Positions 26,337 through 33,400 of a stretch of DNA of 36,072 nt are shown here, in pieces. The position numbers and the translations under genes were made by a program. This DNA comes from Pararhodospirillum photometricum DSM 122 (GTDB lineage: Bacteria; Pseudomonadota; Alphaproteobacteria; Rhodospirillales; Rhodospirillaceae), in contig NC_017059.1 of the NCBI RefSeq assembly GCF_000284415.1, positions 2,411,921 to 2,447,992 on the forward strand, given 5' to 3'. The notes beneath the pieces are model-generated. The model was not told the DNA's origin. It worked only from the letters and a program-made list of their open reading frames with translations, and did no database searches. How positions within the stretch are numbered: position 1 is the first letter of the stretch; every line of letters begins with the position of its first letter.

Positions 26337-26798
26337 ATGGCAAAAGCAAAGGCTTTGATCGCGATCGCTGCGGTACTGCCGATTTCTGCGTGTGCGTCCA
26401 TGACGACGGGAACGAGTCAGTCTGTTTCGATATCAACGACCCCGAAATCCGGGGCTTCTTGTGAGGCTAGAAACGAGAAGGGAGCGTGGGCTCTGCCGAG
26501 TACGCCAGGGTCGATCACGGTCTCCAAGTCAGCGTCTGACTTGACGGCAACGTGTAAAACGCAGGATGGCATGGTCGGCACCGCCTCCATCGCTTCAACA
26601 ACGGCGGGTGCCGCTTTTGGCAACATTTTGGTGGGCGGCATCATCGGGGCCGCTGTTGATATGTCGAGTGGCGCCGCTTACCAATACCCGAGTCAAATGG
26701 TTGTCCCTCTGGTGGAGCCTGGGCAGGCGCCAGCGCAGGACCAGCCAAACCAACCCCAGGCGGCCGTTGTGCCACCTCAGACTACAAAACAAGACTAA
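26337..26798 (+). CDS. Phage-encoded lipoprotein
   Basis: This is a 153-aa lipoprotein. The signal peptide (AKAKALIAIAAVLPI) ends in a lipobox SAC|A around residue 18-19. The mature domain reads MTTGTSQSVSISTTPKSGAS, then CEARNEKGAWALPSTPGSIT, TCKTQDGMVGTASIASTTAG and AFGNILVGGIIGAAVDMSSG. This resembles a widespread family of small lipoproteins with a PEGA-like fold, seen in both hosts and phages, with two conserved Cys and a glycine-rich segment; the function is unknown. Its C-terminal 30 residues are Pro/Gln-rich. ATG 26337 has GGGAGG upstream; a TTG at 26331 is also in frame. Surface lipoproteins on prophages often change the host surface or block superinfection, but this is inference. 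Confidence 0.7.
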   Translation: MAKAKALIAIAAVLPISACASMTTGTSQSVSISTTPKSGASCEARNEKGAWALPSTPGSITVSKSASDLTATCKTQDGMVGTASIASTTAGAAFGNILVGGIIGAAVDMSSGAAYQYPSQMVVPLVEPGQAPAQDQPNQPQAAVVPPQTTKQD

Positions 26799-26815
26799 GA
26801 GGTCCTGCTAGAAGT

Positions 26816-26840
26816 GGCCGCCCTTCGGGGCGGCCTTTTT
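26816..26840 (+). terminator. Intrinsic terminator after the lipoprotein gene
   Basis: A perfect 8-bp stem GGCCGCCC/GGGCGGCC with a TTCG tetraloop is followed by TTTTTATT. It lies 18 bases after the lipoprotein stop and just before the 3' end of the convergent antitoxin gene. Confidence 0.88.
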
Positions 26841-26855
26841 ATTGGGTGAAATTGG

Positions 26856-27140
26856 TCATGCCGCCCGCAACGCCTGGGCCACGGCATCGGGCATGCGAGA
26901 GATGACCAGGAGATAACTTGACGCAGCGCCATCGGGAGCCCGTCGGCCTTGCTCCCAGTCCCGCAAAGAGGCAACAGGGATCCCGTAGCGTTCGGCAAAG
27001 GCTGCCTGGGTCAGGCCGGTGGCATTTCGGGCCTTTCGGGCCAGCATCGCTCCTAGGCCGCGTTCAAACTCGTCGTCGGAGAGCGGTGCGTCGTCGTCAG
27101 GAGGATCGAACGGTGCGGTAGCGGCTTGTTTCTCGGTCAT
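26856..27140 (-). CDS. HTH antitoxin/regulator paired with BrnT
   Basis: This is a 94-aa helix-turn-helix protein. An acidic N-terminus (PFDPPDDDAPLSDDEFERGL) precedes a Cro/C1-type HTH (TGLTQAAFAERYGIPVASLR, DWEQGRRAPDGAASSYL) and a short C-terminal helix. Typical BrnA antitoxins have a ribbon-helix-helix, so this is a variant with another DNA-binding domain, as also occurs with BrnT-like toxins. ATG 27140. Its first 44 bases overlap the end of the brnT-like gene, so the two are tightly coupled with the toxin first. Confidence 0.78.
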   Translation of the reverse strand: MTEKQAATAPFDPPDDDAPLSDDEFERGLGAMLARKARNATGLTQAAFAERYGIPVASLRDWEQGRRAPDGAASSYLLVISRMPDAVAQALRAA

Positions 27141-27375
27141 TGGCCTTCCTCACGCTGATCATTCGATGCGCCTCGCCCCGCAGGGTAAAGACGCAGACCC
27201 AAACCCGGCCATCGACGGAGCCATAGGAAATGAAGCGCTCTTCGGCGTAATCGAAGCGAACATCGAGGATGTCGAGGCGGTACGGATCGGATAGGACCTC
27301 AGCCCCGAAAGCCAAGGAAACCCCATGCTTTTCCTTATTGGTGGCGTCCTTGGCCGGGTCGAAGTCGATGTGCAT
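27097..27375 (-). CDS. brnT: BrnT family toxin
   Basis: This is a 92-aa toxin with a RelE-like RNase fold. It shows the family pattern throughout: MHIDFDPAKDATNKEKHGVS, then LSDPYRLDILDVRFDYAEER, FISYGSVDGRVWVCVFTLRG and HRMISVRKANDRETSRYR. BrnT proteins cleave RNA and block translation until bound by the antitoxin. ATG 27375 has no clear ribosome-binding site, and the palindrome at 27385-27399 covers the place where one would be. The gene overlaps the HTH antitoxin by 44 bases. The pair is transcribed against the phage genes. Confidence 0.85.
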   Translation of the reverse strand: MHIDFDPAKDATNKEKHGVSLAFGAEVLSDPYRLDILDVRFDYAEERFISYGSVDGRVWVCVFTLRGEAHRMISVRKANDRETSRYRTVRSS

Positions 27376-27384
27376 GGAAAAATA

Positions 27385-27399
27385 TACGGCATTGCCGTA
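27385..27399. promoter_or_regulatory. Perfect palindrome upstream of brnT (candidate operator)
   Basis: TACGGCA-T-TGCCGTA is a 15-base perfect inverted repeat that ends ten bases before the brnT start codon (minus strand). The position fits an autoregulatory site for the HTH antitoxin. Confidence 0.55.
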
Positions 27400-27483
27400 G
27401 GTCGATCAAGAGGGCGCGAGACGTCCTTCCGGCTTTGGGCTGCGCTAAGAGTATCTTCAGCAAATCAGAAAACCAAACTGTGG

Positions 27484-27513
27484 CGGCCGTCCTTCTGGGA
27501 TGGCCGTTTTTTT
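27484..27513 (+). terminator. Intrinsic terminator upstream of the BrnT module
   Basis: A 9-bp stem with one wobble (CGGCCGTCC against GGATGGCCG), loop TTCTG, is followed by seven T. No plus-strand gene ends just before it, so it either protects the next gene from read-through or is the leftover end of a lost gene. Confidence 0.7.
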
Positions 27514-27669
27514 GAATAGGCTGTGTGACGAAGGAGGTAGGCGGTGCTTCATAACGAGTCAGCCCGCTCAATCCCGTCGTTGGGGAGCGTATATCCACTG
27601 CAAAGCTAGAGATGTGGACACCCATCTAAGATCGTGGCATCCTTTTGCCACATTTTGGAGGAGGGGGGC
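27514..27669. other. Non-coding stretch before the membrane-anchored cargo gene
   Basis: This is an A+T-richer stretch with no convincing gene. Together with the terminator before it and the GGAGGAGGGGGGC site at its end, it probably holds the promoter of the gene at 27670. I see no definite -35/-10 pair. Confidence 0.35.
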
Positions 27670-28290
27670 GTGGGGAACTGGAAGGTTTTTTGGGGGGTAG
27701 CTGGCTCGCTGAGCGCGGCATATCTCGGGTTCAATATGTACACGGTTGGGCAAGCATTTACCTTTGCGCCGTTTTGCGAAGGGACTGGCAGGCAGTTCGA
27801 TGACCACGCTTTAGCCCAGAAAGACTTAGAGGTTTGGACGAATCCGGCTAAGGAAGGGGCTGCAACTCTAGAAAAAATTGAGACCTTTAACGTCTACGAC
27901 AGGCTATGCGTAAAAAACGGCTGGTCCCTTCTGGGGGAGGGCTACTCACAAAAAGTGGTAGGATGGGTGGAGACCCGAGCTATAACGCCGATGACGGAGG
28001 CGGATCTTGATGAATGGTTGGCGCGAAAAAAGAAAGAGATGTTTGAGAAGGATTTTGGTAGAGAAACCGATAGAATGGGAGATTGCATGAATTTCATTAG
28101 ATTAAATGCGAGCATACCAAATAGCGTTAGCTATAAAGGTTATAAAAGCTCACAAATAGGTGAAGAGTTGACCATGCAAATGGGCTTTAGTGCAAAAAAT
28201 TCTTTTGGTGTGGAGATGGAATACGTAGCCAAGTGCTCTTGGAGATCGGGATCAAAGACGATGGGCGGAGAAATTTCTTTAAACAGGTAG
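27670..28290 (+). CDS. Membrane-anchored cargo protein of unknown function
   Basis: This is a 206-aa protein, not recognised. It has one N-terminal membrane segment (WKVFWGVAGSLSAAYLGFNM) and then a large, probably periplasmic domain with FCEGTGRQFDDHALAQKDLE, RLCVKNGWSLLGEGYSQKVV and EYVAKCSWRSGSK. Four Cys in the second part could form disulphides. The start is taken as GTG 27670 because a very strong GGAGGAGGGGGGC precedes it; GTG 27634 is in frame but has no site. Codon and base use is clearly more A+T-rich than the neighbours (AAA, AAT, ATA codons), suggesting recent transfer. A single-span anchor with an outside domain fits a superinfection-exclusion type role, but that is speculation. 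Confidence 0.6.
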   Translation: MGNWKVFWGVAGSLSAAYLGFNMYTVGQAFTFAPFCEGTGRQFDDHALAQKDLEVWTNPAKEGAATLEKIETFNVYDRLCVKNGWSLLGEGYSQKVVGWVETRAITPMTEADLDEWLARKKKEMFEKDFGRETDRMGDCMNFIRLNASIPNSVSYKGYKSSQIGEELTMQMGFSAKNSFGVEMEYVAKCSWRSGSKTMGGEISLNR

Positions 28291-28359
28291 TTTTCGCCTT
28301 TGCTTCCCAGCAAATTTGGCGATTTAGGTTGACGGCTATGTTGTTTTTTCTTCCTTTAA

Positions 28360-28386
28360 AAGGCCCGCCAAAACGGGCCTTTTTTT
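28360..28386 (+). terminator. Intrinsic terminator between convergent cargo genes
   Basis: The stem GGCCCG/CGGGCC with a CCAAAA loop is followed by TTTTTTT; a run of A before the stem makes it work in both directions. It lies between the membrane-anchored gene and the HTH gene ending at 28385. Confidence 0.85.
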
Positions 28387-28600
28387 ATTCAGTCAATTCC
28401 ACCCCAGCCTCGGTGAACCGCACGCCCGCGTCTTCAAGGGCGCGCTGGATGGCGGCGAGGGTGGATCGCTGGGGGGCGCGTGCTCCGCGCTCGAAATCGA
28501 CAATGGTGCGCTTTGACACCGCAGCCGCTTCCGCAAGCTGGTCACGTGACCACTCGACCATTGCCCTGGCGGCCCTGCATTGCGCGGCGCTAATCGTCAC
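28385..28600 (-). CDS. Cro/C1-type HTH regulator
   Basis: This is a 71-aa helix-turn-helix protein: TISAAQCRAARAMVEWSRDQ, LAEAAAVSKRTIVDFERGAR, then STLAAIQRALEDAGVRFTEA. The whole protein is one HTH domain, a common size and pattern for small phage or TA-type repressors. I prefer GTG 28600 (AGGGG seven bases upstream) over ATG 28630, which lacks a site. It is divergent from the Rha antirepressor gene, with ~150 bases between them that contain an inverted repeat (28637-28655). A repressor role toward the antirepressor promoter is inferred from this layout. Confidence 0.78.
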   Translation of the reverse strand: MTISAAQCRAARAMVEWSRDQLAEAAAVSKRTIVDFERGARAPQRSTLAAIQRALEDAGVRFTEAGVELTE

Positions 28601-28636
28601 GTAAAGACCCCTATTGCCCTTTTTGTGCATATATCT

Positions 28637-28655
28637 TAGTGTCGATATTGCACTA
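28637..28655. promoter_or_regulatory. Inverted repeat in the divergent HTH/Rha promoter region
   Basis: TAGTG-N9-CACTA, within an A+T-rich stretch, lies between the HTH gene and the Rha gene. The size and place fit an operator for the HTH protein; nothing more can be shown from sequence. Confidence 0.35.
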
Positions 28656-28679
28656 TCTTTGCTAACATCGCAAGCGGAT

Positions 28680-28750
28680 GGTGGCGGGGCTGGCCTAGGA
28701 AACTATCCCCGCCACCAAAAAAGCGGCCCCGGTTGCGAGCCGGGGCCTTT
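28680..28750 (+). promoter_or_regulatory. Two tandem hairpins in the antirepressor leader
   Basis: Hairpin 1 has a perfect 10-bp stem GGTGGCGGGG/CCCCGCCACC (28680-28689 and 28707-28716, loop 17 bases). Hairpin 2 has a perfect 8-bp stem GGCCCCGG/CCGGGGCC (28725-28732 and 28740-28747, loop TTGCGAG) followed by TTTC. They lie 32-100 bases upstream of the Rha ATG. They may form an attenuator or a structured leader. Confidence 0.55.
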
Positions 28751-28779
28751 CACCACAACCGCCTACACGAGAGGCAGTT

Positions 28780-29583
28780 ATGACGCAGATTCTACCAGCA
28801 CCGACCGTCCACGTGAAGGACGGAATCGTTTTCGCCAACAGCCGCGACGTTGCGGACTTCTTCGGAAAGCGGCACGACCACGTCCTCCGGGACGTTGACC
28901 AAGTTATTGAAAACATTAGCTCCCCAAATCTGGGGGCCCCGTGGTTTCGGCAGATCGTGGCCTTTGACGAAGGTGCGAACCGCGAAATCCGGTCCTTCGA
29001 CATGACCCGCGACGGCTTCACGCTGTTGGTCATGGGCTACACCGGCCCGAAGGCGATGGAGTTCAAGGTCCGCTATATCCAGCAGTTCAACGACATGGAG
29101 GAGTCCCTTCGCAAGCCTGCGCTCCCCGACCTGTCCGACCCGGTTGTTCTGCAAACCCTTATCCTGGAGCAGTGCTCCAAGCGCATCGAGGCCGAGCGCC
29201 GGGCCGACGTGGCCGAGCGGAAGGTTGAGGCGGCCTCAGCCACCGTTGCGGCCTTCGATCGGATCGCCGGGGCCGACAACTCCATGTGCGTCACCGATGC
29301 AGCGAAGACGCTTCAGATCCGGCCCAAGGCGCTCTTCGATTGGATGAGCGGGCATGGGTGGACGTATCGCCGCCCGGGCAAGGCGGGGTGGCTGGCCTAC
29401 CAGGACAAGATCCAGGCCGGGTTGCTGGAGCATAAGGTCGCGACGGTTTCGCGGCCTGATGGGACGGAGAAAGTGGCGGAATCGGTTCGCGTGACCGGAA
29501 AGGGTCTCGCCAAGTTGGCCCGGGCGGTTCCAGGGGCCAAGGCGCCGACGAACGGCGGCTTGAACCTGGACGCGGCGGAGTGA
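28780..29583 (+). CDS. Rha/KilAC-type phage antirepressor
   Basis: This is a 267-aa DNA-binding phage regulator. The N-terminal Rha domain (residues ~5-110) is clear: VHVKDGIVFANSRDVADFFG, KRHDHVLRDVDQVIE, FDMTRDGFTLLVMGYTG, KAMEFKVRYIQQFNDME. A coiled linker (IEAERRADVAERKVEAASAT) leads to a C-terminal KilAC/ANT domain: SMCVTDAAKTLQIRPKALFD, WMSGHGWTYRRPGKAGWLAY. Proteins of this type inactivate phage repressors or act as alternative regulators of lysogeny. ATG 28780 has GAGAGG upstream, after two leader hairpins. Its place between tail genes is unusual, since such genes normally sit near the immunity region. It overlaps the following Tat-protein gene at TGATG. Confidence 0.9.
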   Translation: MTQILPAPTVHVKDGIVFANSRDVADFFGKRHDHVLRDVDQVIENISSPNLGAPWFRQIVAFDEGANREIRSFDMTRDGFTLLVMGYTGPKAMEFKVRYIQQFNDMEESLRKPALPDLSDPVVLQTLILEQCSKRIEAERRADVAERKVEAASATVAAFDRIAGADNSMCVTDAAKTLQIRPKALFDWMSGHGWTYRRPGKAGWLAYQDKIQAGLLEHKVATVSRPDGTEKVAESVRVTGKGLAKLARAVPGAKAPTNGGLNLDAAE

Positions 29584-29987
29584 TGGCCATGCAAACCAGA
29601 CGGGGTTTCCTCGCGTCCACGGCTGCTGTTGCCACAACCGCCGCCCTGGTCGGCATCCCCATCCTGGCCCACAGCCAGAGCCCGGACGCCGAACTCCTCG
29701 CCCTGGGGGCCGAGTATGAGTCACTGCTCGCCACCAGCTACGACCACCCCGGCGAAGACGGCATGCCCGAAGAGATGTGGGAGCGCTTTTACGAGATCGA
29801 GGACCGGATTTCCGTCCTGGAGCCCAAGACCTTGGAAGGCGTGGCCGTGCAGTTGCGTTTGGTGTGGTGCTGGCATGCGAATAGCGGTGTCGAACACCGC
29901 TATGGGGCGCAACGCGACAGCGACGACCGCACCAAGCTGTTTTGGGGCGTGATCCAGACCGTCCGGGGCATGGGCGCAACGGCTTGA
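29583..29987 (+). CDS. Tat-signal exported cargo protein, function unknown
   Basis: This is a 134-aa protein with a twin-arginine signal (MQTRRGFLASTAAVATTAAL) whose RRGFL matches the Tat motif; cleavage is probably after AHS or just beyond. The mature ~100 residues are acidic and helical: DAELLALGAEYESLLATSYD, then MPEEMWERFYEIEDRISVLE and VAVQLRLVWCWHAN. No known domain is recognised. The start is ATG 29583 (overlapping the Rha stop as TGATG) or ATG 29589, which has GGAG at a better distance. A Tat signal implies export in folded form, sometimes with a cofactor, which is uncommon for phage cargo. Confidence 0.62.
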   Translation: MAMQTRRGFLASTAAVATTAALVGIPILAHSQSPDAELLALGAEYESLLATSYDHPGEDGMPEEMWERFYEIEDRISVLEPKTLEGVAVQLRLVWCWHANSGVEHRYGAQRDSDDRTKLFWGVIQTVRGMGATA

Positions 29988-30031
29988 TTGAGAGGGGGCC
30001 GGGTGAGGAGACCGGCCCTCCCATTCTGATG

Positions 30032-30331
30032 TCACTTAAAAACTCGTCCCGTGGAAACATCAACGTAAATGCGGTTGTTGATCGTCATTCCGCCGCAGTA
30101 TACAAAATAAACAGGGGCGCTATTCATGTTCATGCTCTTTACAAATCCGCCAAACTCTTTGAAGTCTGATTTGCTACATATTCCTGATGTTACCATGTGG
30201 CGGGCCGCGTCTGAAAATACTCCAGAGTACACGGCATAATCATCGGAGCTGCTCACAAGGTCACTCCACTCATCAGCAAAGGCTGATGTGGGGATGAGGG
30301 CCATAATGGCAGCGGCAACGAATAGCTTCAC
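30032..30331 (-). CDS. Small exported protein, function unknown
   Basis: This is a 99-aa protein with a Sec signal peptide (MKLFVAAAIMALIPTSAFA) and a small mature domain: DEWSDLVSSSDDYAVYSGVF, then GICSKSDFKEFGGFVKS and YCGGMTINNRIYVDV. Two Cys may form a disulphide. It is not recognised. The start is GTG 30331 with GGAGG eight bases upstream. It is the only sizeable minus-strand gene in the right half of the island and lies against the tape measure gene's upstream region. A periplasmic role is inferred from the signal peptide alone. Confidence 0.6.
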   Translation of the reverse strand: MKLFVAAAIMALIPTSAFADEWSDLVSSSDDYAVYSGVFSDAARHMVTSGICSKSDFKEFGGFVKSMNMNSAPVYFVYCGGMTINNRIYVDVSTGRVFK

Positions 30332-30392
30332 GGCAAAATCCTCCGCTCAAGGTTAGAGCGGCAACCCTGAATCAACGCAGAGCCGAAAACAA

Positions 30393-30421
30393 GCCGTCAC
30401 GGGAGACCGTGGCGGCTTTTT
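30393..30421 (+). terminator. Intrinsic terminator just before the tape measure gene
   Basis: A 10-bp stem (GCCGTCACGG/CCGTGGCGGC, one wobble) with a GAGA tetraloop is followed by TTTTT. It ends 15 bases before the tape measure ATG, the same odd placement as the terminator before the tail tube gene. Confidence 0.82.
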
Positions 30422-30436
30422 GTTGGAGATCGCCCA

Positions 30437-33400
30437 ATGGTCGATATTAACCGTCTGGTCCACGAAATTGTGATCGACGACGCCGGTGCCGTGGCCGGCG
30501 GGCGCCGGGTTGAGAGCGCTTTCGACCGCCTGAACGCTGCGGCCCAGCGTGGATCCGGGGCGCTCTCTCAGTTCGATCGGGTGATCGAGGCCAATTCTCG
30601 CACTTCGCTGTCGGCAGCGGCCTCTTTGGAGCGCTGGCGCCGTGAGGCAGACCAGACTTACGCTATCAACCAGCGCCTACGGAACGCGCAGCAGGACTTG
30701 ACCCGGGCATTTCAGCAAGGGTTGGTCTCGCAGGCCGAGGCAAACCGTATGCTTGCCCAGTTGCGGGGGCGGTATATCAGCACAGCCGAGTCCGTGCGCT
30801 CCTTGAGTGCGGCGCATAGCGGCATGCTCGGCCCGCTGGGGCAGGTGGTGGGAGCCTTTGGGCGCGTACAGGGGGCTATGGGGGCCATAGCGGCCGTTGC
30901 GGCGACCGGCCTTGGCTTGGGTAGCATTGTCCGCACCGCCGATGACATGACCAGTTCTTTGGGCAAGCTGTCCGTGGCCACGGGGTCCCTTGCGGGGGCT
31001 AGGGCTGTCTATCAAGACCTCTACAAACTTGGCCTCCAGACAGGTCAAGCCGTGGCTGATAGCGCCGGCCAGTTCAATCGGTTCTCGATCGCGGCTCGCG
31101 CAATTGGCGCGACGAGGGGACAGGTTGTCCAATTTGTCGAAACAGTGCAGAAAATAGGCATTGCTTCTGGAATTTCCGTGCAAGAGGCAAACAATGCTGC
31201 CATCCAGCTTGGACAAGGTCTGGGTTCTGATCGGTTCCAGGGCGAAGAGCTGAAGTCTGTTCTTGAAAACATGACTGCGTTGGGCGAGGCCTTGGCGAAG
31301 CAACTTGGGGTGCCCCTGGGGATGCTGCGAGACCTCGGCGCTCAAGGTAAGTTGACGGCAAGGGTTGTGTTCGACGCTGTTTTGGGCGCCACGGACGACG
31401 CTCGCGCAGCGTTTGAAAAAATGGGGATGACCGCCCGCCTCAGCGCCAGCATTGCCGGGGTGGCGTGGGATGGTTTTGGCCCGAAGCTCGACCGTATTCT
31501 TGGATTGTCAGAAGCGATCAAATCGACCTTTAAGGGGCTTACCGGGCAAATGGTGGATGAAATGTCCATCCTGAACCGTACGGTGGACGCCCTCGGAGCG
31601 AATTTCGATGGGTTTTCGGCCGCCCAGGTCGCCGGGCTTGGTCTGGTGGCGGTGGCGCTCGGAAAGTTGGGCGCGTCCACGGCGGCCGCTGCTGCCGCAC
31701 TGCCTGGGTATGCCAAAGCTGCCATCAGCAACGTTATCGCCTCTAAAAGCCAAGCCGCCGCCGCGCTTGCCCAGGCTCAGGCCGATCAGGTCGCCACCGC
31801 TGCGACCTTGGAGCGGATCAACGCCAACGTTTCGTTCACGCAGTCGCAATTGGCTGTTACCCGCGCTGAAATCGCGGCAGAGCAGGTAAGAAAAGCGGCG
31901 CAGATCAACAACATCGGCCGGCTGGCCCGTCAAAAAGAGATTATGGACCTGCGGCGGATTGAGGCGGTTCAGCTTCAGACGTTGTCCGCACACACTAGGA
32001 CCCTGAGCGCGGCGATGGATGCCAACACCGTTGCCCAGGGTCGTGTCACGGCCGCAACTGCGGCTCATAACGACGCTCTTATGGTGAATGTTGTCAAATC
32101 CCGCCTTGCGGCTGCGGCCCAAGCGACCTGGGCTAAAACGTCCGCCTTTTTTGGCGGGCCTCTGGGTGTGGCGCTCACTGTGGCGGCTGGAGCGACCCTC
32201 TTGCTCGCCACCCGGCAAACCCAGGCAGAGCAGGCGGCCGACCTACACCGCCAGTCGCAAGAGGCCTTGTCAAAAACGCTGATGGGGCAGGCTTCTTCTG
32301 TCGATGAACTGATAAAAAAATATGCTGCTCTCAATGATGCGCAGAGAAAAAGTGAATCTATTTCGCTTGAAAAAAATATTCTCATAGACCGAGAGGAACT
32401 AGCGAAAAAAATCACAAACTCTGATATCAACTCTTTAACTTCTGGATTTAGCCTTGGTGCTAATTACGATCAGGCTAAAGAGCTTGAAAAGGTCGTTTCT
32501 GCTTACACGAATATTCTCAAGAGCGGGAACATATCTGCCGCGACGTACACGGCAACCCTTCAGGACTACGCCGAAGGGCTCGGCGGGCGGCTCGGTGAAA
32601 ACCTCAAGTCTTTCGTGACTGCCACCGTGGACACCGCGAAAGAAGTTGAAACGCTCCAGAAGTCTATTGAGCGAAAAGTTGACACCATTGCCCTTTTGTC
32701 TGGCCGCATGACGGAAGCCGCATATGCGGCAAAGTGGTTCGGGAAAGCAGGCGAAGAGGCTGGGCAAGCGATGTCGGGGGCCGCCACTTTGTTTGGCGAC
32801 GCGGGCATGTCTTTGGGGTCCTTCATCGAAAAAGCCGCCGCCGCCGAGGGCGCCGCCGCTCCCTTGCGCGCCCTTGCCGACGCCATGCGTGACGTTGCCG
32901 CAATGGGCCTGCGCGTCAAGACAATCAAGGCTTTCGAGGCCAACGAGATGGACGCAGCCCAGTTCCAAGCTGTGGCCGACAGCATCGACAAGTGGGCGGT
33001 GAAGGGCGATGCGGCGTTTGGGAGCGGCAAAAAGGCAGCTTCTGCGGCGAGCAAAGCAGCTAAGGACTATGCGAACGACCTAAAGGCCCTCAAAGACGAG
33101 CTTGATCCTGTCGGCGCCGCGACCCGCAAGTACGAGGAAGACCTCGCCGTCCTCACCAAGGCTGGCCTCAAGAACTCCGAGATGGCCGATAACCTGATCC
33201 GCCGCTATGGCCAGGACCTCATGGACGCATGGGGTCGGGTCGAGCAAGCGGGGGGCGCCGCAACCGACACTATCGGCGACACCACCAAGGCGCTTGAATT
33301 TCAGAACGAAGTCCTGGCCCTCGAAGTCCAGGGCCGCACTCGCGAAGCGGGCCTTTTGGAGGCTGAAGCGGCGTTGCGCGACAAGTTGGGCACCGCCATC

